A stretch of 64,000 bases of DNA from SZUA-309 sp965233675 (GCA_965233675.1 OZ247498.1:4340001-4404000), one strand, 5' to 3'. Positions 1-8,475 are shown, numbered from the stretch's first letter. Notes: generated by a model from the letters alone, not told the origin. Numbers and translations: made by a program.

Positions 1-777
1 GGAGCAGATGGCGGCGACTTCCATGATCTCCCGTTCTGTGAGCGGCGGCAGCAGCGAAGGCAGATGCCGGGCGAGCAGAGACTTACCCGTTCCGGGCGGG
101 CCGACCATGAGCAGATGGTGACCGCCGGTGGCGGCGATGGCCAGTGCGCGTTTAGCCGTTTCCTGGCCCACTACCATCGGGAGCTCAGGGCCCGTCGCCG
201 GGTGATCCTCCGCGGGTAAGGGGGACCGGAAGTTCGCTTCGCTCTCCCCTTCGAGCAGCCGGATCACCTCTTTCAGATGGCCGAGCGAGGAAACCCGCTT
301 GCCTGCCAGCAGTGCTTCGCCCGCATTCTCCCTGGGTACCACGAGCCGATCCCGGCTGGCGAGATCCAGAGCGGCGCAAAGGCTGCCGCGGACCCCGCGC
401 AGTTCGCCGGCCAGGCTGAGTTCGCCGAGAAGTTCCACTGCCCCTTCCCGCTGAGGTTCTCTGAGCTGACCGGAAGCGCGCAGGATGCTCACGGCGATGG
501 CCAGGTCGAAGCGGGCGCCTTCCTTGGCCAGATCGACCGGCGCAAGATTCACCACCACCCGCCCATCCGGGTAGTCGTAGCCACAGTTCGTCAGCGCGCT
601 TTTTACCCGGTCCCGTGCCTCGCGTATGGAGGCCGCCGGCATGCCGACCAGGGTGGTGCCGGGCAACCCACCAAGCAGGTGCGATTCTACGATGACTCTG
701 GGAGCAGCGAGGCCGAACAGGGCGCGGGCGAATGTGCGGGAGCGGGCAGTGACCTCGGCGTCAGTGGTCCCGCTCAA
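1..777 (-). CDS. comM: ComM/YifB-family AAA+ ATPase, 3' part outside window
   Basis: The 259 codons present cover the N-terminal fold of the Mg-chelatase-like ComM family (RVIVESHLLGGLPG near the start, VVVNLAPVDLAKEG, then the Walker A stretch VGPPGTGKSLLA near residue 225). The family is known as a hexameric helicase that promotes branch migration of incoming strands during natural transformation. The window edge removes the Walker B region and the C-terminal domain. No ATG fits; TTG at 777 (or TTG at 786) is the best start, and it overlaps the end of ubiK by 17 bases, suggesting translational coupling. Family call is firm, exact start is not. Confidence 0.88.
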   Translation of the reverse strand, partial: MSGTTDAEVTARSRTFARALFGLAAPRVIVESHLLGGLPGTTLVGMPAASIREARDRVKSALTNCGYDYPDGRVVVNLAPVDLAKEGARFDLAIAVSILRASGQLREPQREGAVELLGELSLAGELRGVRGSLCAALDLASRDRLVVPRENAGEALLAGKRVSSLGHLKEVIRLLEGESEANFRSPLPAEDHPATGPELPMVVGQETAKRALAIAATGGHHLLMVGPPGTGKSLLARHLPSLLPPLTEREIMEVAAICS

Positions 778-997
778 GCTCGGCAATCCTGGCCTCGAGA
801 TGGCCCACTCTGTCTTCCAGCTTTTCCAGGCTGGCGAGCTGGCTGTCGTATTCGTGCCGGGGAACCAGCTGAAACTGCTGGAAGTACCCCTCCAGAACGG
901 GTCGCATCCCTTCGAACAGGGTGGTCGGGGCGTCGCCGAGGGCGCCGCGCAGGCGATTGATGAGATCTTCGAGGGGCGGGCTGCTTGCCTGGCTCAT
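761..997 (-). CDS. ubiK: UbiK-like ubiquinone biosynthesis accessory factor (BMFP domain)
   Basis: A 78-residue protein of the YqiC/BMFP family: a hydrophobic N-terminal half (LEDLINRLRGAL, FEGMRPVLEGYFQQFQLVPRHEYD) followed by a C-terminal coiled coil (LASLEKLEDRVGHLEARIAELE). Family members trimerise through the coiled coil, bind membranes, and in enterobacteria help the aerobic ubiquinone complex (with UbiJ). Length and motif order match the family. It lies directly upstream of comM with overlapping ends, an arrangement common in gammaproteobacteria. The specific ubiquinone role is transferred from E. coli relatives. Confidence 0.85.
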   Translation of the reverse strand: MSQASSPPLEDLINRLRGALGDAPTTLFEGMRPVLEGYFQQFQLVPRHEYDSQLASLEKLEDRVGHLEARIAELERDH

Positions 998-1136
998 TGT
1001 GGCCTCCGGAATGCGAGAGAGAGCGCCATATTACGTGAGGGGGGTGTTGTCCGGCAGGGCAGATGACCGGGTGAGGTGTGCGTATTTGCCTCCTTTTCGT
1101 GCGTGGAAACCTGCCGAACTCAATTTCGCAGGATTA

Positions 1137-1153
1137 CGCACCAACATAGTGCG
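1137..1153. promoter_or_regulatory. NtrC-like enhancer site
   Basis: A 17-base near-palindrome (CGCACCAACATAGTGCG) matches 13 of 17 positions of the NtrC consensus type TGCACCAAAATGGTGCA. It lies about 110 bases upstream of a -24/-12 promoter, a normal enhancer distance for a sigma-54 activator. The rest of the 344-base gap between ubiK and the porin (998-1341) holds no gene that I can support. Confidence 0.6.
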
Positions 1154-1247
1154 TCTTGCGGCCCAAATTCGTGCAAAAGCAGGGGTGGCGGTCTGACGTA
1201 ATTGCACCTCCCATGTCTAACTCCTTGAAAAATAGGCGTGAATTCCG

Positions 1248-1264
1248 TTGGCACGATTTCTGCC
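1248..1264 (+). promoter_or_regulatory. sigma-54 (-24/-12) promoter for porin-glnK-amtB
   Basis: TTGGCACG-ATTT-CTGCC has the GG (1250-1251) and GC (1262-1263) dinucleotides separated by exactly ten bases, and the -24 block TTGGCACG is identical to consensus. Expected transcription start is about 1275, leaving a leader of roughly 65 bases before the porin ATG. With the NtrC-like site upstream this predicts induction under nitrogen limitation. Confidence 0.8.
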
Positions 1265-1341
1265 CTTAGACGAGCACACGACGTGAATCGCAATTCAGCA
1301 TTCAGGCGTTTTTGACTCACTAAATATCTATGGGGATAGAA

Positions 1342-2052
1342 ATGAAAAATCTGATCATCGCAGCGCTAATGCTCGGTGCCACATCTACCACCGGCGTGGT
1401 CCTTGCTGAGGAACACGAGATTTCCGGCAACGTTGCTTTGGCAACAGACTACCGCTTCCGCGGCATCTCCCAGACCGGCCGTGACCCGGCTATCCAGGGT
1501 GGCTTCGACTACGGCCATGAGAGTGGCCTGTACATCGGCACCTGGGCATCCAACGTGTCTTTCACGGAAGGTGGTACGGAGATCGACCTCTACGCGGGCT
1601 GGGGCACTGACCTCAGTGAAAATGTGGCTCTGGATCTGGGCGTGCTCTACTACGGCTATCCGTCCGACGAAGATGCCGACTACGTGGAAATCTACGGCAG
1701 TCTCGGCTTCTACGGTGTGACCCTCGGTCTCAACTACTCTCCCGAGTACACCTACGACACCGGCTCTTACTTCTACCTTTACGGGGCGTACAGCCTGCCG
1801 CTGGGTGAGAACTTCAGCCTGGATCTGAATCTCGGATTGAACCAGTTCGAAGACGACAACCTGGAGTCGTTTCTCGGCGCCGCTGACGTCGGCAAGAACT
1901 ACCTGGATTACAGCATTGGCGTCAGCACCTCGGTTGTGGGTGTGGACCTGACGCTGGCCTATGTGGGCACCGATATCGACAAGAGCGATTGCTTCGGCGG
2001 CACCAAGGACTGCCAGGGCAACGCTGTGTTCACCATATCGAAAAGCCTCTAA
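1342..2052 (+). CDS. TorF-family putative outer-membrane porin
   Basis: A 236-residue beta-rich outer-membrane protein of the conserved TorF/TIGR02001 group: signal peptide MKNLIIAALMLGATSTTGVVLA, then EISGNVALATDYRFRGISQTGRDPAIQGGFDY, alternating short aromatic-rich strands to the end (VFTISKSL). Start at 1342 is preferred over ATG 1330 because GGGGAT lies just upstream and the signal peptide then begins cleanly with MKN. It is the first gene of the unit with glnK and amtB, so it probably admits a nitrogen compound across the outer membrane under nitrogen limitation; the solute is unknown. The family has no well-settled function. Confidence 0.75.
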   Translation: MKNLIIAALMLGATSTTGVVLAEEHEISGNVALATDYRFRGISQTGRDPAIQGGFDYGHESGLYIGTWASNVSFTEGGTEIDLYAGWGTDLSENVALDLGVLYYGYPSDEDADYVEIYGSLGFYGVTLGLNYSPEYTYDTGSYFYLYGAYSLPLGENFSLDLNLGLNQFEDDNLESFLGAADVGKNYLDYSIGVSTSVVGVDLTLAYVGTDIDKSDCFGGTKDCQGNAVFTISKSL

Positions 2053-2065
2053 TTGAGAGAGAATC

Positions 2066-2182
2066 CCGGGTGCACAAGATCTTCCACAAAGACCTCCCGA
2101 GTGCGTATGCGCGAAGGGAGAGTGCACCCTCGGTCTGGAAACTGCCTGGGTAGTGAAGGCAGTGCGGCGGCCGACCGCCGTA
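2066..2182 (+). promoter_or_regulatory. structured intercistronic RNA between porin and glnK
   Basis: The 165-base spacer can fold into nested stems: GGGTGCAC (2068-2075) pairs with GTGCACCC (2122-2129), enclosing CTCCC (2094-2098) with GGGAG (2116-2120). A separate 6-bp hairpin follows (CGGCGG 2165-2170 with CCGCCG 2175-2180, loop CCGA). Neither is followed by a U tract, so this is not a plain terminator. It could set the porin:glnK ratio by RNA processing or stability, or bind a regulator. Pairing is read by eye. Confidence 0.5.
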
Positions 2183-2217
2183 CCGGCCCTGATTAAAGGG
2201 ATCAACAGGAGAAAATA

Positions 2218-2556
2218 ATGAAATTGATTACCGCCATCATCAAGCCTTTCAAGCTCGACGATGTTCGAGAAGCGCTCTCGGAGATTGGCGTGCAGGGGAT
2301 GACGGTCACCGAAGTCAAAGGCTTCGGTCGGCAGAAGGGACACACAGAACTCTATCGCGGCGCTGAGTACGTGGTGGATTTCCTCCCGAAAGTGAAGCTC
2401 GAGCTCGCCATCGATGATGGCATGCTCGATCAGGTGCTGGACGCGATTACCAAATCCGCCAACACCGGCAAGGTGGGCGACGGCAAGATCTTTGTCGCAT
2501 CGCTCGAAGAAGTAGTCCGGATCAGAACGGGCGAGACCGGAGCTGAAGCCGTCTAA
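2218..2556 (+). CDS. glnK: PII nitrogen regulatory protein GlnK
   Basis: A 112-residue PII signal protein. The T-loop signature YRGAEYVVDFLPK carries Tyr51, the residue uridylylated by GlnD in proteobacteria, and the C-terminal signature TGKVGDGKIFVASLEEVVRIRTGE provides ATP/2-oxoglutarate contacts. Length is exactly typical. Linked to amtB 29 bases downstream, it is the GlnK type that blocks the ammonium channel when nitrogen is plentiful. AGGAG lies 8 bases before the ATG at 2218. Expected control is by the upstream sigma-54/NtrC promoter. Confidence 0.95.
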   Translation: MKLITAIIKPFKLDDVREALSEIGVQGMTVTEVKGFGRQKGHTELYRGAEYVVDFLPKVKLELAIDDGMLDQVLDAITKSANTGKVGDGKIFVASLEEVVRIRTGETGAEAV

Positions 2557-2585
2557 ACGGCTCGCTCTACATCGGGAGAAAGATT

Positions 2586-3839
2586 GTGGAAGATCTTGTT
2601 CAAACCAACTACGCCCTGGATACGTTCTATTTTCTAGTTATGGGCGCACTCGTCATGTTTATGGCCCCCGGCTTCGCCATGCTCGAAGCAGGCCTGGTCC
2701 GAGCCAAGAACACGACTGAAATTCTATTGAAAAACGTGGCGCTCTTTGCGATCGCCTGCATCATGTACCTGCTGGTCGGGTACTACATCATGTATCTGGG
2801 CGCTGTCGAAGGCGGCGTGATTCCGGACTTCGGTTTCCTGATCGGTGCGGAAAACACCGTCGAGGATACCCTGGCCTCCGGCGGAGACACCTATTACTCG
2901 GCTCGCTCTGATTACTTCTTTCAGGTGGTGTTCGTGGCAACGGCCATGTCCATCGTCTCCGGCGCCGTCGCCGAGCGGATGAAGCTCTGGGCATTCCTCG
3001 CGTTCGCTGTGGTCATGACCGGCCTCATCTATCCGATGCAGGGCATGTGGACCTGGGGCGGCGGTTGGATCTCGGCTGCCGGCTATTCAGACTTCGCCGG
3101 TTCCGGCATCGTGCATATGTGTGGCGCGGCTGCCGCGCTGGCAGGCGTTCTGCTGCTCGGTCCGCGGAAAGGCAAGTACAACTCAGACGGTTCGGTGAAC
3201 GCCATTACGGGTGCGAATATGCCGCTGGCGACGCTTGGCACGTTCATCCTCTGGTTCGGCTGGTTCGGTTTCAACGGCGGCTCTGAGCTGATGACCTCCA
3301 ACATTGAAGAAGCCAATGCGGTCGCCCAGGTATTCGTCAACACCAACATCGCAGCCTGCGGTGGCGTGGTTGCCGCGCTCCTGACCGCGAAAGCGCTGTT
3401 CGGTAAAGCAGACCTGACCATGGCCCTGAACGGCGCCCTGGCCGGCCTGGTTGCCATCACCGCGGATCCGCTGTCGCCGAGCGCTCAGCTGGCCGTGCTG
3501 GTGGGTGCCGTTGGCGGTGTGCTGGTGGTCTTCTCCATTGTAACCCTGGACAAGCTCAAGCTGGACGATCCGGTCGGCGCCATCTCGGTGCACGGTGTGG
3601 TCGGTATCTGGGGCATCCTGGCGGTGCTGCTGTCGAATGGCGACGCCACCTTCATGGGTCAGATCATCGGCATCGTCGGTATCTTCGGCTGGACCTTCGG
3701 CGCCGCGCTGGTGGTCTGGGGCATCCTGAAGGCAGTGATGGGCATCCGGGTTTCTGAAGAAGAAGAATACGAAGGTGTGGATATCGCCGAGTGCGGTATG
3801 GAAGCCTACCCTGACTTCGTCAAAGTGGGTGGCACCTAG
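2586..3839 (+). CDS. amtB: ammonium transporter AmtB
   Basis: A 417-residue Amt/Rh/MEP channel with about eleven membrane helices. The pore twin histidines are visible as His177 (GSGIVHMCG) and His336 (GAISVHGVVGIWG). It starts at GTG 2586, with GGGAGAAAG immediately upstream; no ATG fits. The N-terminus begins directly in TM1 and lacks the cleaved signal peptide of E. coli AmtB, as in many marine Amt proteins. GlnK from the preceding gene should gate it at the inner membrane. Confidence 0.95.
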   Translation: MEDLVQTNYALDTFYFLVMGALVMFMAPGFAMLEAGLVRAKNTTEILLKNVALFAIACIMYLLVGYYIMYLGAVEGGVIPDFGFLIGAENTVEDTLASGGDTYYSARSDYFFQVVFVATAMSIVSGAVAERMKLWAFLAFAVVMTGLIYPMQGMWTWGGGWISAAGYSDFAGSGIVHMCGAAAALAGVLLLGPRKGKYNSDGSVNAITGANMPLATLGTFILWFGWFGFNGGSELMTSNIEEANAVAQVFVNTNIAACGGVVAALLTAKALFGKADLTMALNGALAGLVAITADPLSPSAQLAVLVGAVGGVLVVFSIVTLDKLKLDDPVGAISVHGVVGIWGILAVLLSNGDATFMGQIIGIVGIFGWTFGAALVVWGILKAVMGIRVSEEEEYEGVDIAECGMEAYPDFVKVGGT

Positions 3840-3849
3840 TCCCTGAATC

Positions 3850-3876
3850 GGAGCCGCCGGAAACAAGGGCGGCTCC
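3850..3876 (+). other. strong GC hairpin after amtB
   Basis: GGAGCCGCC (3850-3858) pairs perfectly with GGCGGCTCC (3868-3876) over a 9-base loop, 10 bases after the amtB stop. There is no U run, so it is more likely a 3'-end stabiliser or a pause site ahead of the true terminator that follows. Confidence 0.6.
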
Positions 3877-3885
3877 AGCAACTTC

Positions 3886-3920
3886 AAGGCGCGTGGCGTA
3901 TGCCTCGCGCCTTTTTTTTT
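3886..3920 (+). terminator. rho-independent terminator of the porin-glnK-amtB unit
   Basis: GGCGCG (3888-3893) pairs with CGCGCC (3906-3911), extended by an AA/TT pair, and is followed by an unbroken run of nine T (3912-3920). This is a textbook intrinsic terminator on the plus strand. Confidence 0.9.
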
Positions 3921-3956
3921 GCAGGGCCTTTTTACAGGGCCTTTTTTTGCAGGGCC
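3912..3956 (+). repeat. degenerate T-run/CAGGGCC tandem repeat
   Basis: Three copies of a T tract followed by GCAGGGCC or ACAGGGCC (ending at 3928, 3941 and 3956) directly follow the terminator stem. Tracts are 9, 5 and 7 T long. It looks like slippage-generated duplication of the terminator tail and lies just beyond the stop of the opposing dioxygenase gene. Confidence 0.6.
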
Positions 3957-3971
3957 GTTCGTTTTTCGAGG

Positions 3972-4781
3972 TTACCAGTGCGCAAGTCCGACCAGCTTCT
4001 CTCCCAGGGCACTGAGCCGGGGCCGGGCTCCCCGCTCCGGGATTTCCTGTCCCGGCATGGTCTGTCGAAGCGCCCATGCAGGCGGCATCATGGTTTCGAA
4101 CTCCGCCACTCTGGCAGCACGGGCGCTTTCGTCGCCCACCGGATCCATCGCAATGTACTGAACCCAGCGGGGACGGCGGGTCAGATTGTGCATACTCGAA
4201 TGCGGCAGGCGGCGGTCCCAGATCACCATGCTGCCTGCCGAACCGGCGACCACTTCGACGGACTCGTTCGAGATATCCGGCCGCCGGCTGTGGGCATGGT
4301 CCGGGTGACGGGCGAGATAATCATCCAGGTGCCGGTAGATGCCGGGAACGCAGCAGAATGCGCCCTGTGCTTCGCTCGTGTCCGAGAGATACACCAGACC
4401 CTGCAGAGATCGGCCCGTGGAACGGGACGGATCGCCGTCCCAGTGAATGGGCTCCGCGGGTTCGTCGCCCTGCTGGTCTGGATTGCCGGTCTTGAAGGAA
4501 ACCCGGTCCGTACCGACCCAGAGCGCATCCGTTCCGTGCAGGGAGGCGAATGCGGCGTGCACGGACGGCAGTTGGCGAACATCCCAGAATGCCTGGGCAT
4601 GAAAGAGGTTGATCACGCCGTGGCCGCGGGACTGCGGCCAGCTCGAGGGGTCCGCCTCGTCGATACCCAGATGCGCGCAGATCGTCTTGCGGACGGCCCG
4701 GCAATGCGCTTCATCCACCAGGCCTTCCACCAGCAGATATCCCTGTTCCTCGAATCGCTGCCTGTCTGCTTCTGTGATCAT
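3972..4781 (-). CDS. phytanoyl-CoA dioxygenase (PhyH) family protein
   Basis: A 269-residue Fe(II)/2-oxoglutarate oxygenase. The facial triad is visible: His113 and Asp115 in PIHWDGDPSR and His194 in RRLPHSSMHN, with Arg202/203 available to bind 2-oxoglutarate. Residues 1-60 show the family's entry helix (ITEADRQRFEEQGYLLVEGLV). Members hydroxylate diverse lipids or small metabolites; the substrate here cannot be read. It diverges from the FGGY kinase gene with a 58-base spacer, so shared control with the sugar-acid module is possible. It converges on the amtB terminator. Confidence 0.8.
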   Translation of the reverse strand: MITEADRQRFEEQGYLLVEGLVDEAHCRAVRKTICAHLGIDEADPSSWPQSRGHGVINLFHAQAFWDVRQLPSVHAAFASLHGTDALWVGTDRVSFKTGNPDQQGDEPAEPIHWDGDPSRSTGRSLQGLVYLSDTSEAQGAFCCVPGIYRHLDDYLARHPDHAHSRRPDISNESVEVVAGSAGSMVIWDRRLPHSSMHNLTRRPRWVQYIAMDPVGDESARAARVAEFETMMPPAWALRQTMPGQEIPERGARPRLSALGEKLVGLAHW

Positions 4782-4839
4782 GGCTTAACCCGGGAGCCTC
4801 TGCTTAACTCACGTTTGCTCAGTCGAGGCGCCTCAGCAT

Positions 4840-6270
4840 ATGTCCGAACGTTTCCTCTCCATAGATCTCGGCACAACCCGATTGAAGGTGGCGGCGTATG
4901 CATCCGACGGAACTCTAGCGCATCTGGTAAATCGCCGACACGATGAGTTGGGCGACGGGAACCTGCGCTGGCAGAGCGCGGATGGCTGGTGGACGAGCAC
5001 GGTCAGCGCCGTGCGTGAGCTTACAGCAGCGCTGCCGGGGGATGAGATCGTCGGTATCGGTCTGTCCGGCCGGGGCGGGGCAGCAGTGTTTGCAGACGGG
5101 AACGGCAAGGTCGTCGCCGATCCCTGGTCCGACGGACGGCATCATCCCGAGGCCAGGGATCTGGGTCACTGGCGGCGGCAGGAGGGCGCCTGGCTTTCGA
5201 ACTATGGTCTCCAGCTCATCGCCAAGTACCGGTGGCTGGCAGCCAACGATCCGGAGCGCGCGGAACGCATTCAGTCCGGTTTCTACGGTAAGGACTGGCT
5301 GCTCTTTCGTCTGACCGGCGTTCATATGACGGACTGGACGTCCGGTCCGGATGCACCGGAGTGGGATGCCCGACTGAGCGACCTGGCCCTGCCCAGGACC
5401 CTGCTGCCGGCACCGGCCCTGCCCTGGACACTGGCCGGCACGCTCACCGGAGAAGCCGCGAACGCACTGGATCTGCCGGCCCATACCCCGGTCAGCGTCG
5501 GCGCCCACGATGGCCTGGCGGCCAACATCGGTGCCGGGGCCGTGCAGGACCGGACCTGTGCCATAACCCTGGGGACCCACGCGGTGGTGCGGATGGTCAT
5601 GGATGAGACGCCACAATCAGCCTATCGCTTCTACGGATGTCCACCGGACAGGCACATCATTGGTGGTAACGCGATTCTTGCCGGCCGATCAGTCGACTGG
5701 CTTCTGGCATTGGCCGGTGCCGGGCTTGAGCGCACCGACGCCTATGATCGTTTCGAAGCGGGTGCATCGGCCATTGCAGCGGGTGCGGACGGGGTTCGGT
5801 TTCTGCCCTTCCTCGCCGGCCAGGTCGCGCCGGAAAACCGCCCCGGCGCCCGGGCGCTGTTTGCCGGCATGAACCTCGAACACACGCAGGCACACCTGTA
5901 TCGGGCGCTGCTCGAGGGCGGCGCATTTGCCATTGCCGACATCTTTGATCAGGTGACGGGCTGGTGCGGTCAGCCGAACTTCATTCGGGCAACTGGTGGC
6001 GGCTCCGAGAGCCGACTCTGGATGGAGATACTCGCCAGTGTTCTGGAGGCGCCCATCGAACTCAGTGGGGCGGGCGTCGAAGGCCGGGGTGCGGCCGTCT
6101 GCCTGGCGGTGGCGCTGGGCCGTCATCCGGATATCCAGAGTGCGATCGGGCACATGATCCGGCCGGAGCAGGTGGCAATGCCTGATCCGGAGTGGGTGGA
6201 TCGTTATAAAGCCATCCGTGCGGACTGGCAGGCACTCAACGCGTTAAGCCGGGAATACCATTCAGATTGA
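4840..6270 (+). CDS. FGGY-family carbohydrate kinase
   Basis: A 476-residue two-domain sugar kinase. The phosphate-1 loop is SIDLGTTRLK (7-16); the catalytic Asp is D224 in VGAHDGLAANIGAGAV; the adenosine region is RATGGGSESRLWMEILA in the C-terminal domain. The family phosphorylates sugars, polyols and sugar acids (xylulose, glycerol, gluconate). Neighbours (lactonase, N-acyl deacetylase, DgaE-like lyase) point to a sugar acid as substrate, possibly glucosaminate or a 3-deoxy-2-keto acid; that is inference. ATG 4840 has GAGG 11 bases upstream. Confidence 0.85.
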   Translation: MSERFLSIDLGTTRLKVAAYASDGTLAHLVNRRHDELGDGNLRWQSADGWWTSTVSAVRELTAALPGDEIVGIGLSGRGGAAVFADGNGKVVADPWSDGRHHPEARDLGHWRRQEGAWLSNYGLQLIAKYRWLAANDPERAERIQSGFYGKDWLLFRLTGVHMTDWTSGPDAPEWDARLSDLALPRTLLPAPALPWTLAGTLTGEAANALDLPAHTPVSVGAHDGLAANIGAGAVQDRTCAITLGTHAVVRMVMDETPQSAYRFYGCPPDRHIIGGNAILAGRSVDWLLALAGAGLERTDAYDRFEAGASAIAAGADGVRFLPFLAGQVAPENRPGARALFAGMNLEHTQAHLYRALLEGGAFAIADIFDQVTGWCGQPNFIRATGGGSESRLWMEILASVLEAPIELSGAGVEGRGAAVCLAVALGRHPDIQSAIGHMIRPEQVAMPDPEWVDRYKAIRADWQALNALSREYHSD

Positions 6271-6314
6271 ACGCCGTGCCGGATTGCATCCCGCGCAGAC
6301 CCTTCCGGAACCGC

Positions 6315-7280
6315 TCAGAAAAGCAGGTGAACGGGGGCCGGGCAGCTGGTCTCCGAGACGATATCGCCGAGGGATCCATCTGCGGCAATCCGAATGCTGA
6401 CGAGGTTGTTCGAATCCCGATTGGCGGCCAGCAGGTAGCGCTCACGTGGCGAGATCAGGAAGTGACGTGGATGCCGGCCGCCGCTCGCACGATGCTGGCG
6501 GACTGCCAGCGCCGGCCGGGTCGCCAGAACGGCAATCGAGTCATGCCCTCGATTGCTCACGTAAAGCAGATCTCCAAGCGCCTGAATTTCTGCCGTGCTG
6601 CTCTCCCCGGTGAACCCGGCGGGTAGTGTGGAGATCCCATCACCGGTGGGGCCGCCTTCGATTGCCGTTACCGTGTTGCCGAGCTCGTTAACGACAAACG
6701 CACCGTCCGGACTCAGGTGCCGTGGGCCTGAACCGGACGGGAGGTCGATGCGCCCGAGAAGGGCTCCGTCGACGGGATCGAGGCGATAGATACAGTCCCC
6801 GCCAAGGTCCGGAACCCACAGCGCCCCGTCCCGGAAATACGCCCCGTGTGGGTGAGCGGACGCCTGTCGGGGATGAGGTCCGCGACGTTCCGGCTGGAAC
6901 AGGGTGATCTGTCGTCCGATGCGATCGGCCGCCCACTCGAACAGCGCCACCGTGCCACCGCTGTAGTTGGCCACAGCCAGTCGATCGCCCTGCAGGGCGA
7001 GATGGCAGGGATCTGCGCCGCCGCTGCCGACCTGCTGCACGGTCTCGATTCCGGCACCGTTGAACTGGAACACGCTGACCTCGCCTTCGTTTGTGCCATG
7101 CGCACCGTCGTGTTCATTCACTGCGATGAGTCCATTTTGCCAGCGTGACACCCACGAGGGATTGACGCAGTCGATGAGTAAGCCGGGTGGCGAAAAGGTG
7201 CCGGAGTGGTTGTCGAAGTCACAGCGATAGATGCCGTTCGACCCGGTCCCTCTGGTGTAGGTGCCGATAAGCAGTTCCAT
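6315..7280 (-). CDS. YbhE/6-phosphogluconolactonase-type beta-propeller lactonase
   Basis: A 321-residue seven-bladed propeller of the lactonase family. It begins MELLIGTYTRGTGSNGIYRCDFD and carries family repeats such as NPSWVSRW, GGADPCHLAL, VANYSGGTVALFEW, GSGPRHLSPDGAFVVNELGNTV and GGRHPRHFLISPRERYLLAANRDSNNLV. A much longer upstream frame exists, but it would run into the opposing deacetylase gene, so I use ATG 7280. The family opens aldonolactones. It sits between the kinase (convergent) and the deacetylase-lyase pair (divergent), which supports a sugar-lactone step in the same pathway. No signal peptide, so probably cytoplasmic. Confidence 0.82.
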   Translation of the reverse strand: MELLIGTYTRGTGSNGIYRCDFDNHSGTFSPPGLLIDCVNPSWVSRWQNGLIAVNEHDGAHGTNEGEVSVFQFNGAGIETVQQVGSGGADPCHLALQGDRLAVANYSGGTVALFEWAADRIGRQITLFQPERRGPHPRQASAHPHGAYFRDGALWVPDLGGDCIYRLDPVDGALLGRIDLPSGSGPRHLSPDGAFVVNELGNTVTAIEGGPTGDGISTLPAGFTGESSTAEIQALGDLLYVSNRGHDSIAVLATRPALAVRQHRASGGRHPRHFLISPRERYLLAANRDSNNLVSIRIAADGSLGDIVSETSCPAPVHLLF

Positions 7281-7341
7281 GATTTGACCGTCAGCGGGGT
7301 TCTGACCATGATCGCACCGATGGACGGAGGCAACTACGGGT

Positions 7342-8475
7342 ATGCAGCGAATAGCGATAACCGGCGGCCGGGTGCTCGACCCGGAATCCGAAACAGATAC
7401 GGTCAGAGACCTGGTCTTCGAGGACGGGTGCCTCACCGATGACGCGCCACGGGGCGACGAGACGGTCGTGGATGCGTCGGGTTGCTGGGTAAGCCCCGGC
7501 TTCATCGACCTGCATACCCATATTTTCAATCACCCGCTGTTCGGTCAGAGCCGGGTGCCCGCAGATCGGATCGGTGTCGGTCAGGGTGTGACCACCGTGG
7601 TGGATGCAGGCTCGTCCGGCGCACCCACCATCGATGCCTTTCCGGAGGTGGTGCTACAGACCCAGGCCACCCGGGCATTCGCCTTCATCAACATCGGCTC
7701 CCCCGGCCTGCCGAATCTGGGGGGCGGCCATGCCTCCCGGCCTGAGTTGTGTGATCTGGAAGGCGTGGTCAAGGCCTTCGATCGTCACGGCGACTGGCTG
7801 GTGGGTGTGAAGGTGCTGGCGTCCCAGAGCCATACCGGCGCCTTCGGCCTGGAAGCCGTGAAGCTTGCCCGCAAGGCGGCGGAACTGGTGGATAAGCCTC
7901 TGATGCTGCATGTGGGTAATGCACCGCCGCTGATCGACGATGTGCTCGATCTGCTGCGACCGGGCGACATCGTCACTCACACGTATCACGGCAAGGTCGG
8001 CGGCGTGCTCGGTTATCGGGACAGGATCATCCCCGCGTTCCGCGCAGCGGTGGATCGCGGCGTGGTGGTGGACCTGGGTCACGGCAGGTCGTCATTCAGT
8101 TTTCGAGTCTGTGAGACCGCACTCGAGCAGGGTATGCCGCTGCATTCGATCAGCTCGGATCTCCATCGCGGCAATCTGGACCGCTACGCGGTCAGCCTGG
8201 CCCGGACCATGATGAAGATGCGCCTGCTCGGACTCAGTCTTCGAGAGGTGGTCGAGCGGGTGACCCTGGGTCCGGCCCGGGCCATCGGTCTTGACCAGAC
8301 GGGTTTCGGTCGTCTCGCCCCAGGCAGGAGCACGACGCTCAGCGTGTTCAGAGAAGAGGCGGGTGAGCTGACGCTGGAAGATGCTGAAGGTGCGTCGCGT
8401 GTTGCCGAGCAGATCATCCGCCCCGTTGGGACGGTTGTCGACGGCGTCTGGCGTGAGGCTGCTGAACCCATCTGA
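7342..8475 (+). CDS. amidohydrolase/deacetylase family metallohydrolase
   Basis: A 377-residue amidohydrolase-superfamily enzyme close to the Atu3266/EF0837 group of N-acyl deacetylases. Metal ligands are visible: His58 and His60 (FIDLHTHIF), a likely carboxylated Lys157 (VGVKVLASQSHTG), His190 (LMLHVGN), His213/His216 (VTHTYHGK) and Asp273 (SSDLH). These fit a binuclear zinc site. GGAGG lies upstream of ATG 7342. The stop overlaps the start of the next gene (TGATG), so the deacetylase and the DgaE-like lyase are co-translated. Likely reaction: removal of an N-acetyl group from an amino-sugar acid or D-amino acid derivative. Confidence 0.82.
   Translation: MQRIAITGGRVLDPESETDTVRDLVFEDGCLTDDAPRGDETVVDASGCWVSPGFIDLHTHIFNHPLFGQSRVPADRIGVGQGVTTVVDAGSSGAPTIDAFPEVVLQTQATRAFAFINIGSPGLPNLGGGHASRPELCDLEGVVKAFDRHGDWLVGVKVLASQSHTGAFGLEAVKLARKAAELVDKPLMLHVGNAPPLIDDVLDLLRPGDIVTHTYHGKVGGVLGYRDRIIPAFRAAVDRGVVVDLGHGRSSFSFRVCETALEQGMPLHSISSDLHRGNLDRYAVSLARTMMKMRLLGLSLREVVERVTLGPARAIGLDQTGFGRLAPGRSTTLSVFREEAGELTLEDAEGASRVAEQIIRPVGTVVDGVWREAAEPI

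Noticed and set aside
1366..2343. Long minus-strand reading frame opposite the porin and glnK
   Set aside because: Codon content mirrors the plus-strand genes, no family motif or ribosome-binding site, and glnK on the other strand is certain.
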